A stretch of DNA of 64,000 nucleotides from JAWPMV01 sp039819665 (GTDB lineage Bacteria; Bacteroidota; Bacteroidia; J057): assembly GCA_039819665.1 (NCBI GenBank), contig JBCBRM010000019.1:62001-126000 (forward strand), given 5' to 3'. The position numbers and the translations under genes were made by a program. Below the pieces are notes generated by a model. That model made no database searches, was not told where the DNA came from, and was given only the letters and a program-made list of their open reading frames with translations. Shown one piece after another: positions 7,820-17,716 of the stretch (the first letter of the stretch is position 1; each line of letters starts with the position of its first letter).

Positions 7820-10561
7820 ATGTCGGACAATTTGTCATTTTTAAGCAACAGCAACCCAGAATTTGTAGAAAACCTCTACAAAGATTACCAAGCTGATCCC
7901 GCATCCGTAGACCCTTCCTGGAAGAGATTTTTTGATGGTTTTACATTTGCCCAGCAAAACTATTCCAATGGAAGTTCAAATGGACAAGCGACAAGTGATG
8001 TATTAGGAAGTAAAGAACTAGCAGTATTGAATCTTATCAATGCTTACCGAACCAGAGGACACTTATTTACCAAAACCAATCCAGTTAGAGATAGAAGAAA
8101 ATACACCCCTACCCTGGAATTGAAAAATTTCGGTCTTGATGCGGGGGATTTGGATAGTGTTTTCCAAGCGGGAAAAGACGTTGGATTTCCTGGCCCGACT
8201 AAATTGAAAGACATAATTGCCCTGCTCGAACAAACCTATTGCCAATCTATAGGAGCAGAGTATAGGTACATTCGCCACCCGGAAAGAATCGAATGGATGC
8301 AGGAGCGAATGGAAAGAAGTAGAAATACGCCGAAATTTTCCATAGAGAAAAAGAAGCATCTACTGCAAATGCTTAATAAGGCAGTTTTCTTCGAAAAGTT
8401 TCTGGGTACCAAATTTGTAGGACAGAAACGCTTTTCACTTGAAGGAGCTGAGTCTCTGATCCCCGCCCTGGATGCGATTATTGAAAAAGGTGCGGAATTA
8501 GGAATAAAAGAGTTCATCATTGGGATGGCTCATAGAGGTAGGTTGAATGTTCTGACCAATATTCTTCGCAAAGAATACGACGAAGTCTTTTCTGAATTTG
8601 AAGGGAAAGAATATGAAGGCGGACTATTTCAGGGAGATGTAAAATATCACATGGGCTTTTCTGCGGATATCAAAACTTCCGTGGGAAATGAGGTACATCT
8701 TAGCCTAATGCCCAATCCTTCACACCTGGAAACCGTAAATCCCGTTGTTGAAGGAGTTTCTCGTGCGAAGATCGACCATAAATATGGAGAAGACCATGAG
8801 AAGTTGGCACCTATCCTGATTCATGGAGATGCAGCAGTTGCAGCTCAGGGAATAGTTTATGAGGTAATCCAAATGTCTCGATTGGAGGGATACCAGACGG
8901 GGGGCACCATCCATATGGTGATTAATAACCAGATTGGATTTACTACCAATTATACCGACGCCAGATCCAGTACCTATTGTACAGATATCGCCAAAATCAC
9001 AGGCTCTCCAGTTTTTCATGTAAATGGAGATGATGTGGAAGCTTTGGTATTTGCGATTGAGTTGGCGATGGAGTTTCGTCAGACGTTTCATAGAGATGTG
9101 TTTATCGATCTGCTTTGTTATCGTCGTCATGGACATAATGAGGCAGATGAACCCAGCTTCACTCAGCCACTTCTATACAAAACCATCAAAAAGCACCCGG
9201 ACCCTCGCCAGATTTATGTAAATAAACTGGTAGAAGCCGGAGCCCTCGAGGGGGAAATGGCTAAACAATTAGAGCGAGAGTTTAAGAAAATGCTGCAGGA
9301 AGAACTGGAGCAGTCTCGCGCAACTGAAAAACTGGAGCATGCTCCTTTTCTAAAAGGGACCTGGGATGGTATACGGAGACCTGAAAAAGAAGATTTTGAA
9401 AAACCCTCACCTGATACGGGTCTGACCAAGAAGCAGGTCAAGGAAATCATTGAAAAGTTGCATGATATTCCTGCTGACTTCAAGGCGCACAAAAAGATTG
9501 TAAAACTCTTTGGGGATCGCCTGAAGATGTTAAAAGAAGATAGATTGGATTGGGCTTTAGGCGAATTGCTGGCTTATGCCTCATTACTGCTGGAAGGACA
9601 TCCGGTCAGATTGAGTGGACAGGATTGTAGAAGAGGAACTTTCTCACATAGACATGCAGTCATTGTGAGTGAAGATGCAGAGCAAGATTACATTCCCCTA
9701 AACCACCTGAAGGAAGGCCAGGCAGAATTTATCGCATACAATTCCCTGCTCTCCGAATATGGAGTATTGGGATTTGAATATGGATACTCTATAACCAATC
9801 CCAATAATATGGTGATATGGGAGGCCCAATTCGGTGATTTTGCCAATGGAGCCCAGATCATCATGGACCAGTATATCTCTAGTGCTGAAACCAAGTGGCA
9901 AAGAATGAGTGGACTGATTCAGTTGTTGCCACATGGATTTGAAGGACAGGGGCCTGAGCACTCTTCAGCCAGAATCGAAAGATACCTTGAGCTTTGTGCT
10001 AGAAAAAACATGCAGATTGTCAACTGTACCACTCCTGCCAATTTTTTCCATGTAATGCGGCGACAGTTGAAGCGAGATTTCAGAATTCCATTGGTGGTAT
10101 TTACTCCGAAAAAATTGCTTCGCTATCCCCTCTGTGTGAGTAAGGTAGATGATTTTGCCAGAGGAACCCGCTTCCAGGAAGTAATAGATGATACGTATGC
10201 AGATCCCAAAAAGGTAAAACGCGTATTATTCTGTAGTGGAAAGATCTACTATGATTTGCTCAATAGACAGCAGGAAGAAAAACGGAAAGATGTAGCCATC
10301 GTCAGAATTGAACAACTTTATCCGTTACCTGTAGTACAGTTAAGAGAAGTTATAAAAAAATATACAGGTGTTGAATATGTTTGGGTACAGGAAGAGCCAA
10401 GAAATATGGGACCATGGAACTTTATTCTGAGGGTAATGACAGATGTAAAACTTCATTATATCGGAAGAAAACCAAGCCCTAGTCCTGCGACCGGATTTTA
10501 TAAGCAACATGCCATTCAGGAAAAAGCGATTATAGACGCTGCTTTTGCCAAATCACTCTAG
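7820..10561 (+). CDS. sucA: 2-oxoglutarate dehydrogenase E1 component
   Basis: 913 residues, the normal length for the thiamine-diphosphate E1 subunit of the 2-oxoglutarate dehydrogenase complex (TCA cycle). The N-terminal 2-oxogl_dehyd_N motif is present (SNPEFVENLYKDY.....VDPSWKRFF), followed by MAHRGRLNVLTN (about 235-246), the ThDP/Mg region HGDAAVAAQG and INNQIGFTT, the RRHGHNEADEP motif and the transketolase-like C-terminal part (LLPHGFEGQGPEHSSARIERYL, VWVQEEPRNMG). No Actinobacterial-type acyltransferase domain is fused. The E2 partner gene (odhB/sucB), which commonly follows, is not here; dxs comes next after 103 bases. Confidence 0.97.
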   Translation: MSDNLSFLSNSNPEFVENLYKDYQADPASVDPSWKRFFDGFTFAQQNYSNGSSNGQATSDVLGSKELAVLNLINAYRTRGHLFTKTNPVRDRRKYTPTLELKNFGLDAGDLDSVFQAGKDVGFPGPTKLKDIIALLEQTYCQSIGAEYRYIRHPERIEWMQERMERSRNTPKFSIEKKKHLLQMLNKAVFFEKFLGTKFVGQKRFSLEGAESLIPALDAIIEKGAELGIKEFIIGMAHRGRLNVLTNILRKEYDEVFSEFEGKEYEGGLFQGDVKYHMGFSADIKTSVGNEVHLSLMPNPSHLETVNPVVEGVSRAKIDHKYGEDHEKLAPILIHGDAAVAAQGIVYEVIQMSRLEGYQTGGTIHMVINNQIGFTTNYTDARSSTYCTDIAKITGSPVFHVNGDDVEALVFAIELAMEFRQTFHRDVFIDLLCYRRHGHNEADEPSFTQPLLYKTIKKHPDPRQIYVNKLVEAGALEGEMAKQLEREFKKMLQEELEQSRATEKLEHAPFLKGTWDGIRRPEKEDFEKPSPDTGLTKKQVKEIIEKLHDIPADFKAHKKIVKLFGDRLKMLKEDRLDWALGELLAYASLLLEGHPVRLSGQDCRRGTFSHRHAVIVSEDAEQDYIPLNHLKEGQAEFIAYNSLLSEYGVLGFEYGYSITNPNNMVIWEAQFGDFANGAQIIMDQYISSAETKWQRMSGLIQLLPHGFEGQGPEHSSARIERYLELCARKNMQIVNCTTPANFFHVMRRQLKRDFRIPLVVFTPKKLLRYPLCVSKVDDFARGTRFQEVIDDTYADPKKVKRVLFCSGKIYYDLLNRQQEEKRKDVAIVRIEQLYPLPVVQLREVIKKYTGVEYVWVQEEPRNMGPWNFILRVMTDVKLHYIGRKPSPSPATGFYKQHAIQEKAIIDAAFAKSL

Positions 10562-10664
10562 GAAAAGCAGGCTTTGAGAATATAATCGAAAAACCATATA
10601 TGTATAACAATTCATAGATGGTCTAGGTTATGCTCTCATAAGAAAACTCAAATAACACGGACAC

Positions 10665-12575
10665 ATGAGTGCAATTGAAGCTGGTAAGCTCCTACAACAG
10701 GTAAATATCCCTGAGGACCTAAGAAAACTAAAGCCAGAAGAGCTTTACGATTTTTGTAAGGAATTGAGAGACTACATCATTTCTACTGTTTCTGTAAACG
10801 GTGGGCACTTTGGTGCAAGTCTCGGTGTAGTAGAAATAACTGCTGCCATCCATTATGTTTTCAATACCCCTTACGATCAGTTGGTTTGGGATGTAGGACA
10901 CCAGGCTTATGGACATAAGCTTATTACAGGACGTAGAGATCGTTTCCACACAAATAGAAAATTTGGTGGTATCTCCGGTTTCCCAAAAAGATCAGAATCA
11001 GAATACGATACTTTTGGGGTTGGACACTCTTCTACTTCTGTATCCGCTGCGGTAGGCATGGCAGTTGCCAAAGCCTATAAAGGGGAGGATAAAAGAAAAG
11101 TGATCGCCGTGATAGGTGATGGAGCCATGACAGGAGGAATTGCCTTTGAAGGATTGAATCATGGGGGATGGGAAGATGCGGATCTGCTGGTGATCCTCAA
11201 TGACAACTGCATGTCCATTGATCCTAACGTAGGCGCACTCAAAGAATACCTGACAGACATTACCACTTCTCATACTTACAATAAAATTCGTGATGAGCTG
11301 TGGAAACTTCTGGGTAAGCTTGAAAAGTTTGGCCCCAAAGCAAGAGGTGTAGCTCGGAAATTAGAGCAAACCCTGACAGCTGCAACTAAACCAGGTATGC
11401 TTTTCGAAGCACTAGGTTTCCGTTATTTCGGTCCTATTGATGGGCATGATATCAATCATTTGGTTCGTGTAATGAGTGATCTTAAGGATATCCCCGGTCC
11501 AAAATTGCTTCACTGTGTTACGGTAAAAGGAAAAGGCTTTGACCTTGCTGAGCAAGATCAAACTAAATGGCATGCTCCCGGTCTTTTCGATAAAGGAACC
11601 GGAGAAATTGTTAAAAAGACATTTGATGCTCCCCAGCCTCCCAAATACCAGGATGTGTTTGGACATACCATCATTGAATTGGCGAAAGAGGACGAGCGAA
11701 TCATGGGAGTTACTCCTGCAATGCCAAGTGGGTGTAGCTTGAAATATATGCTCAAAGAAATGCCAGATCGTTCTTTTGATGTGGGTATTGCTGAGCAACA
11801 TGCAGTTACTTTCTCTGCCGGTCTTGCGACTCAAGGAATGAAAGTATTCTGTAATATCTATTCTACCTTCATGCAAAGGGCATATGACCAGGTGGTTCAT
11901 GATGTAGCCCTGCAAAAACTTCCTGTAGTCTTCTGCCTCGATCGTGGAGGATTAGCAGGCGCTGATGGTGCTACTCACCATGGGGTTTTTGATTTGGCTT
12001 ACTTCCGTTGTATTCCAAATATGGTGATCTCCGCTCCAATGAATGAGTCCGAACTCAGAAATCTCATGTACACTTCCACTAAGTGGGAAGAAGGTCCGTT
12101 CTCTATCCGTTATCCACGTGGACAAGGTGTAATGCCTGAATGGAGAACTCCTTTGGAACTGCTGGAAGTGGGGAAAGGTCGTCAACTAACTGAAGGTGAA
12201 GATATCGCTATCCTTACCATCGGTCATCCTGGCAACTTTGCACAAGCTGCTATCGCCGAATTGAATAAAGAAGGAATTTATCCTGCTCACTATGACATGC
12301 GCTTTGTAAAACCTATTGATGAAGAGATGCTTCATGAGGTTTTCTCAAAGTACAGTAAAGTGATTACTGTTGAGGATGGAGCCATCAAAGGAGGCTTTGG
12401 TTCTGCTGTAGTTGAATTCATGGCTGATGAAGGCTATTCCGTCCAAATCAAGCGTTTGGGTGTACCGGATAAATTCATCGATCATGGTACGCAGCAGGAG
12501 TTATGGAATCTTTGTAAATTTGATACAACTGCTATCATTGAAGCAGCCAAATCATTTGAAAAGATCTCCATATGA
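10665..12575 (+). CDS. dxs: 1-deoxy-D-xylulose-5-phosphate synthase
   Basis: 636 residues. It condenses pyruvate and glyceraldehyde-3-phosphate to DXP, the first step of the MEP isoprenoid pathway. Visible are WDVGHQAYGHKLITGRRDRF, the ThDP motif GDGAMTGGIAFEGLNHGG ending in LNDNCMSI, and the pyrimidine-binding region GIAEQHAVTFSAGLA with DRGGLAGADGATHHG (the usual DRAGLVGADGPTHHG with small substitutions). It likely starts an operon with the MaoC gene, whose ATG overlaps the dxs stop (ATGA). ispF of the same pathway lies at 23.2 kb. Confidence 0.97.
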   Translation: MSAIEAGKLLQQVNIPEDLRKLKPEELYDFCKELRDYIISTVSVNGGHFGASLGVVEITAAIHYVFNTPYDQLVWDVGHQAYGHKLITGRRDRFHTNRKFGGISGFPKRSESEYDTFGVGHSSTSVSAAVGMAVAKAYKGEDKRKVIAVIGDGAMTGGIAFEGLNHGGWEDADLLVILNDNCMSIDPNVGALKEYLTDITTSHTYNKIRDELWKLLGKLEKFGPKARGVARKLEQTLTAATKPGMLFEALGFRYFGPIDGHDINHLVRVMSDLKDIPGPKLLHCVTVKGKGFDLAEQDQTKWHAPGLFDKGTGEIVKKTFDAPQPPKYQDVFGHTIIELAKEDERIMGVTPAMPSGCSLKYMLKEMPDRSFDVGIAEQHAVTFSAGLATQGMKVFCNIYSTFMQRAYDQVVHDVALQKLPVVFCLDRGGLAGADGATHHGVFDLAYFRCIPNMVISAPMNESELRNLMYTSTKWEEGPFSIRYPRGQGVMPEWRTPLELLEVGKGRQLTEGEDIAILTIGHPGNFAQAAIAELNKEGIYPAHYDMRFVKPIDEEMLHEVFSKYSKVITVEDGAIKGGFGSAVVEFMADEGYSVQIKRLGVPDKFIDHGTQQELWNLCKFDTTAIIEAAKSFEKISI

Positions 12576-13027
12576 CTTTCACGCAGCTATCCGATTTAAA
12601 CTCAGTAATAGGAAAAGAATTAGGCCCCTCTGAATGGGTTACGGTTACCCAGGAAATGATCAACAGTTTTGCTGTTGCTACCCTCGATGATCAGTGGATT
12701 CATACAGACATTGAAAGAGCCAAGGCGCATTCTCCCTTTGGGGGACCTATAGCTCATGGTTTTCTTTCGCTTTCTCTGATCTCTCATTTTGTAGGCGAAT
12801 TGATTCATGTGGAATCGGCAAAAATGGGGGTAAACTACGGACTGAATAAAGTGCGCTTTACTTCTCATGTTCCTTCCGGAGCAAGACTAAGGATGAAAGC
12901 TACCTTGGTTCAGGTTGATCCTTATGGAGAAAATGGCGTGAAGATGGTCATTGATGGGATTACAGAAATGGAGGGCTCTGAGAAGCCTGTTTGTATTGCT
13001 CAATTTGTAGCCCTGACATTCGAATAA
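12572..13027 (+). CDS. MaoC-type (R)-specific enoyl hydratase
   Basis: 151 residues with the MaoC hotdog signature: DDQWIHTDIERAKAHSPFGGPIAHGFLSLSL gives the hydratase-2 motif with the catalytic Asp/His pair (D-x-x-x-H in DDQWIH) and the GGPIAHGF turn. The family hydrates trans-2-enoyl-CoA or a related thioester. Closest in form to the YdeM/NodN-like single-domain group. The start codon overlaps the dxs stop by 4 bases and the next thioesterase starts 3 bases after, so the three are probably co-transcribed. Confidence 0.9.
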   Translation: MTFTQLSDLNSVIGKELGPSEWVTVTQEMINSFAVATLDDQWIHTDIERAKAHSPFGGPIAHGFLSLSLISHFVGELIHVESAKMGVNYGLNKVRFTSHVPSGARLRMKATLVQVDPYGENGVKMVIDGITEMEGSEKPVCIAQFVALTFE

Positions 13028-13030
13028 GGG

Positions 13031-13459
13031 ATGCATCCCAAAATTGCGGAATTACTTTCCCCCTACCCTGTCATCAGCCATGTCCCCGTTCAATGGGCAG
13101 ACATGGACCAGAATCAGCATGTCAATAATGTGATATACCTCAAGTACATTGAGGTATCTCGTCTCGACTTTTTCCAAAAGATCGACTTCTTTGATTTTAG
13201 TGGTAAAAAGGCGGGACCTATTCTGGCCGAAACCGAATGTAAATACATTTATCCCATGAGCTATCCGGATACAGCATGGATGGGCTCTCGAATCAAAGAG
13301 ATTTCGGAGACGGATTTTATTTTGGAGACTTTATTGCTAAGCGAAAAGCATCTGCGAGTTTCAGCCAAAAATGAATCTCGTATTGTCGTTTACGATTATG
13401 CCCAAAAGAAAAAGGTCCCGATGTCTGTGGAAATGCTTGATCGAATACAGCAGCTCTAA
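13031..13459 (+). CDS. acyl-CoA thioesterase, 4HBT family
   Basis: 142 residues, single hotdog. The motif WADMDQNQHVNNVIYLKYIEVSRLDFF carries the classical D-x-D-x-x-x-H-V-N-N of YbgC/FatA-like acyl thioesterases. It is the third gene of the dxs-MaoC-thioesterase run. Together with the MaoC protein it suggests fatty acyl-CoA turnover, although the link to dxs may only be positional. It overlaps the end of the convergent frameshifted gene by 4 bp. Confidence 0.88.
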   Translation: MHPKIAELLSPYPVISHVPVQWADMDQNQHVNNVIYLKYIEVSRLDFFQKIDFFDFSGKKAGPILAETECKYIYPMSYPDTAWMGSRIKEISETDFILETLLLSEKHLRVSAKNESRIVVYDYAQKKKVPMSVEMLDRIQQL

Positions 13460-14197
13460 AAAGTTTGTAAACAAATTTTTTGTACTTCGGAAGCTACATT
13501 AACCATAATTTGCAGGAGGTAATTGCCAGCCTGAATATTACCCAGCTCTAGAAACTTCTTATAGTCGCCTGCTCTCGGATCGAGATTTTCCCACTGCCCT
13601 ACCCTTCTTCCCATATAATCCAACAGGTAAACATCTACTTCGGTGTCTACTGCAAAATTTCTTTCGATCCAAAGCCCATAGCTAACAGGAACTAGATAGA
13701 TTTCCCAAGTATTCAGGTCTAAGGGATCTACACAGCTATATTCTCCAAAATTAAAATTCATCGATGGAGCAACGATGGGTTCCTGAATTACCTCAATGAG
13801 TTGGTCAGGATTGTACACATACAGCTCGCGGAAAGCGACGGTCCAAATATTTCCGTAGGCATCCAATTGCAATTTGCTTAGTACGGGAAATTCAGCTTGA
13901 GAAGGCTTGGGTACAATTTAAACCCGCATCAGTTGCGGCCCATAGTTGCCCTTCTGTATCGAAGAGAATGTCATGAATCTCATCACCGCTTAATCCATTT
14001 TCCGAATCGAAATAGGTTTTGTCATAAAGTTCTGCATCCATACGAATGAGTCCTGTATTGGTAGCGATCCAGAGGTAATCCTGATCAGAAATAATTTCAT
14101 TTATTTCGGTTATGGGGAGGAAACGTTCCCATTCACCGTTTTGCCAAATGAGTAAGAAGGGCAAACATAAAGTAAAGAGTAGTAAGCGAGTTTTCAT
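13456..14197 (-). pseudogene. frameshifted two-component-propeller protein with T9SS C-terminus
   Basis: Two adjacent minus-strand frames read as one protein. The first (14197 to 13892) begins with a signal peptide (MKTRLLLFTLCLPFLLIW) and propeller blades (NEIISDQDYLWIATNTGLIRM, HDILFDTEGQLWAATDAGLN), then stops. The second continues without a start codon (PSQAEFPVLSKLQLDAYGNIWTVAF, again a blade) and ends in a beta domain like a T9SS type A sorting signal (VYLLDYMGRRVGQW...GNYLLQIMV). The frames differ as one extra base (or two missing) would produce, near 13895-13920. Full-length relatives have many more blades, so it may also be internally shortened. Either a decayed gene or a sequencing error. 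Confidence 0.75.
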
Positions 14198-14278
14198 GTG
14201 AACAGATATAGCTTATAAAATATACCGATTTAATACAGGAAGGCATAAACGCTCTTTAATTAGACGATGAGAAATTAG

Positions 14279-14737
14279 CTATATCAACTCTGCCTCGTCC
14301 TGAGACGCATGTAATTGTTGGATCATTTGTTCACGTTTGGGCCAGCGAAACAGGGAGAAACCTATGATTCCTAACATAATCAGGAAGGTGTACATATTGC
14401 CACTGATGATGAAGGCAACTCCAGCAACGGTTGCACTGATCTGAAGAAGTAGATATCGAATGATGAGTGCGACACGTAGATTCTTTGATCTGAATTCCCA
14501 GCTTGAATGAGGGTCCAGTCTATTGCTCAACCAGGAAAAAGCAAAATCACTACTAAGTATTCCCATCAATCCAAAAGCTGCAGATATCCAAATCCATATG
14601 CCAAAAGGAGGATCACCCAGGGCGCCGTTTTCCAGATTGAGAAAATAGGTAACCAGGGCGAAAATAAGCATACCGCTTAGGCAGGCCAGATAAAAAACCA
14701 GGGTCTGCGGATAGAATTTCCGGCTGTCAAACATCAT
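14279..14737 (-). CDS. four-helix membrane protein, unknown function
   Basis: 152 residues with four hydrophobic segments (about 13-33, 45-62, 90-108, 112-130) and a charged C-terminal tail (KREQMIQQLHASQDEAELI). I do not recognise the family. It starts 6 bases after the stop of the upstream LytTR response regulator, so it is probably co-transcribed with the sensor-regulator pair and could be an accessory or output membrane protein. A start one codon later is equally possible. Confidence 0.7.
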   Translation of the reverse strand: MMFDSRKFYPQTLVFYLACLSGMLIFALVTYFLNLENGALGDPPFGIWIWISAAFGLMGILSSDFAFSWLSNRLDPHSSWEFRSKNLRVALIIRYLLLQISATVAGVAFIISGNMYTFLIMLGIIGFSLFRWPKREQMIQQLHASQDEAELI

Positions 14738-14743
14738 GGCTAA

Positions 14744-15487
14744 TCAAAAGTGTTTGAGGAGATCTTTTTTCCTCGAAGGGGCAACATCGACCATATCGCC
14801 ATTCTTCATGGAGACCTGTCCTCCTTTTCCTTTTTTATACCCTACAATATACTCCATGTTTACCAGATGTGATTTATGAATTCTAATAAATCCCAACTCG
14901 GACAGCAATTCGTCATAAAATTTCAGGGTGCGACAGATCATTCTTTTACTTCCGTCTTTCAGGAGAAAGTCGGTGAAGTTTCCATTTGCCTGGCAGCGGA
15001 TGATTTCGTGAACTTCTACTACTTCGAAGCCATCCAAAACGGGCAGGACGACTTTTTTATTTTGGCGATTGAGGGTGCGGAGGTTGTCAATCAGGATACG
15101 GGTATGGAGTTGGTGTTCGCCTGATTCTAAATTTTGCTTTACCTTATCTACGGCTGCGATCAACTCCTCTATGTCGATGGGTTTCAACAAATAATAGGAG
15201 GCCGAATAATTCAATGCTTTAATGGCATAGTGGCTATAGGCTGTTACAAAAATGGTTTGGAAATTAACCTCTCCAATTTCTTCCAGCAAATCAAAAGCAT
15301 TTCCATAGGGCATCTCAACATCCAAAAAGACAAGATCAGGCTTATGTTCGCGAATTGCGATTACCCCACTTTTTACGCTGTCGGCCATTGTCACCACCTC
15401 TATATCTGCACAGTATTTCCCCAGGTAACTTTGCAAGGTTTCGCGACTGGCGCGTTCGTCTTCTACTATGATTGCTTTTAGTGTCAA
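14744..15487 (-). CDS. LytTR-family response regulator
   Basis: 247 residues: a CheY-like receiver (1-120) with acidic pocket E9/D10 and phospho-acceptor D56 in LVFLDVEMP, a conserved T/Y region (IFVTAYSHYAIKAL) and K in YYLLKPID, followed by a LytTR DNA-binding domain (about 140-247: IIRCQANGNFTDFLLKDG, LGFIRIHKSHLVNMEYI). This is the AgrA/LytR class, which binds DNA through beta strands. It lies 10 bases after the LytS-type kinase gene, its evident partner. Confidence 0.95.
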   Translation of the reverse strand: MTLKAIIVEDERASRETLQSYLGKYCADIEVVTMADSVKSGVIAIREHKPDLVFLDVEMPYGNAFDLLEEIGEVNFQTIFVTAYSHYAIKALNYSASYYLLKPIDIEELIAAVDKVKQNLESGEHQLHTRILIDNLRTLNRQNKKVVLPVLDGFEVVEVHEIIRCQANGNFTDFLLKDGSKRMICRTLKFYDELLSELGFIRIHKSHLVNMEYIVGYKKGKGGQVSMKNGDMVDVAPSRKKDLLKHF

Positions 15488-15497
15488 AGCCTGATGG

Positions 15498-17456
15498 TTA
15501 TATCGGTAATTGTATTTCTACCCGGGTACCCACATCTTTCGCCGATGAATCAAGATCTTCTATGGAGACTTTCACCTCTTTTTTATACAGTTCATTGATG
15601 ATCTTCAAACGCTCTTCTGTGTTCTTAAGGCCGGTAGATTTCTGCGCCTTTTGGTGTTTGGTCTTTAATAATTGCGAACGCTCCCTACCAATGCCATTAT
15701 CTTCGATTTCGATCAATAAATATCCTGCTAGCTGACTCATTTTCAATTTCAGAAAGCCTTTTTCCTCCTTATACCTCAAGCCATGCCAGACAGCATTTTC
15801 AACATAGGGCTGAATGAGCATAGGAGGAATGTCGATCTGATCTTTATTGACAGATTCATCTACGATGAACTCATATTCAAATTTATCCAGGAAGCGAAAA
15901 TGCTCCAGGCTCAGGTACCTTTCTAGTACTTCAATTTCTGTACTAAGGGGAACGAAATCCTGTTGAGAATTTTCTAGTACTGTCCTCATGAGGCGAGAGA
16001 AAGAAGACAAATATTTATTTGCGGATCTTTCGTCCTGTTTGGCGATAAAGCTATTGATAGAATTGAGTGAGTTGAAAATGAAGTGAGGATTCATCTGACT
16101 TCTTAAGGATTTCAACATCAATAACTGATTGGCCTTTCGTCTGGCTCGATAACTCCTCAGAATAAATAGACCTGAAATCAGAACGACAATCAAACCAGCG
16201 ATCAAGGCATACATGATCGTGTTTTGGCGAGTGATCCTTAAATTCTGCAATTCCTGCATGGCTAGAAATTTTTCCTCATTCAACTCCTGATCCTTTCGGA
16301 GCATGGCGATCTTCAGGTCTTTTTGCGCCAATTGTTTTTCAAGAGAAAAACTATCTGCGATTGCTTCAAGCTCCTTCGCCTGGATTTTATCCGTAAGTTC
16401 CATGGCCCCCCGATAATTCAAAATCGCCTCATCAATATTACCTGCTTTTTCATAGGCTCCTGCAAGGGCCTCATAAGCCTCTTGCTGAGACCTCAGCTCT
16501 CCTAGTTCTGCTGCAAGATTGATACTATTCTTGAAATAGGGAATGGCCTCTGAGATTTGATTTTGTTCTACATAGATATCGCCGATTCGTTTACTCACTT
16601 TCCCTTCTCTGGAACTATATCCAAAACTCCGATTGCTGGTGAGGGCTCTTTGTTGAACCTGCAACTCATTATCGAGGTCTTGTTCATTTCGATACAATTC
16701 ACTCAGGTATTCCAGAGAATTTGAAGCTGTGAGAGAGTCTCCCAAATTAGTAGCAACTGAACTTGCATTTTCAAAATACTCTATGGCTTTTTCTGAATTT
16801 CCGATCTGTTGATTTACTCTGCCGAGGTGGAGGAAAGATTGGATGATGCCACTACTGTCCTGAGAGCTTTCTTGTAAGGCCAGGGTTTTATGGAATCCCT
16901 CAAGCGCTTGCTCGTAGTTTTGATTGTTAAACTGGATTCGTGAAATGCGATTGTTAGCTTCAATCATATCTTTAACCCGGTTTTTCTTCTCTGCCTCTGT
17001 CTGGAAGAGGGAATAGGTCATAAGCGCTTTCTTTGAATCCCCCATTCCATCCTGAGACATTCCCAGGTATTTCAGAGAATTATATCTGCCCTGTTCGTCT
17101 CCTATTTTATCAAAAATCCCAACTGCTTTCTCATAATTTTGGGTAGCTATTTCATAGCGACTCAATTCATAATTAATGGCACCCAGGGTATTGTAAGCAT
17201 AAGCCTCTGCTCTTGGACTATCCATTTTATAACTCATGGTCAGGGCTTCTTCAACTTTGCCCAAGGCTTTCTGGGGATCACTTTTCGCCAATTTATTTGC
17301 CTCATTGATCTTTGAGAAGATCATTGCATCCGTCCGCTTTGTATCCACCTTTCTTTTGGCAAGAGGAATTTTCATTTCCTTCTTAGACTCCTTTTGTGCC
17401 GGGAGCACAAGAGGCAGTAATAAGCAAAGAAGTAGACATGACACTTTTAGTCGCAT
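15498..17456 (-). CDS. LytS-type sensor histidine kinase with TPR sensor region
   Basis: 652 residues. An N-terminal signal peptide (VSCLLLCLLLPLVLPAQ) is followed by about seven TPR repeats (roughly 45-370; e.g. AEAYAYNTLGAINYELSRYEIATQNYEKAVGIF), a coiled coil (about 370-410), one membrane segment (about 411-433), and a His_kinase domain with the phospho-acceptor motif RSQMNPHFIFNSLNSI (His near 455) and an ATPase domain (IPPMLIQPYVENAVWHG, IEDNGIGRERS). The TPR part lies in the periplasm and probably senses a protein or peptide. This TPR-LytS form is common in Bacteroidota. It forms an operon with the LytTR regulator downstream. Confidence 0.93.
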   Translation of the reverse strand: MRLKVSCLLLCLLLPLVLPAQKESKKEMKIPLAKRKVDTKRTDAMIFSKINEANKLAKSDPQKALGKVEEALTMSYKMDSPRAEAYAYNTLGAINYELSRYEIATQNYEKAVGIFDKIGDEQGRYNSLKYLGMSQDGMGDSKKALMTYSLFQTEAEKKNRVKDMIEANNRISRIQFNNQNYEQALEGFHKTLALQESSQDSSGIIQSFLHLGRVNQQIGNSEKAIEYFENASSVATNLGDSLTASNSLEYLSELYRNEQDLDNELQVQQRALTSNRSFGYSSREGKVSKRIGDIYVEQNQISEAIPYFKNSINLAAELGELRSQQEAYEALAGAYEKAGNIDEAILNYRGAMELTDKIQAKELEAIADSFSLEKQLAQKDLKIAMLRKDQELNEEKFLAMQELQNLRITRQNTIMYALIAGLIVVLISGLFILRSYRARRKANQLLMLKSLRSQMNPHFIFNSLNSINSFIAKQDERSANKYLSSFSRLMRTVLENSQQDFVPLSTEIEVLERYLSLEHFRFLDKFEYEFIVDESVNKDQIDIPPMLIQPYVENAVWHGLRYKEEKGFLKLKMSQLAGYLLIEIEDNGIGRERSQLLKTKHQKAQKSTGLKNTEERLKIINELYKKEVKVSIEDLDSSAKDVGTRVEIQLPI

Positions 17457-17716
17457 AGGATGGCGATTCTTTTCCTAACATACGGAGGCAAAGTGAAAAA
17501 GTAAAACGGCAATTGTTAAGCGAGCGCGAATGCAGCCTGATATTAATCGGTCTTTCTCCGCTTTACTCAGTCAAAAGGTCTTTTCATCAAGTGAGGCTGT
17601 ATCCAGGAATAGTGTAGATATTTTTTCAAAAAAGATAGGGATAGCTTGAGCCAGTCTTTAGGAAATAAAGATCACATAAAAGCTACAATCCACTTATCCT
17701 AATTAAAATCGTAATC

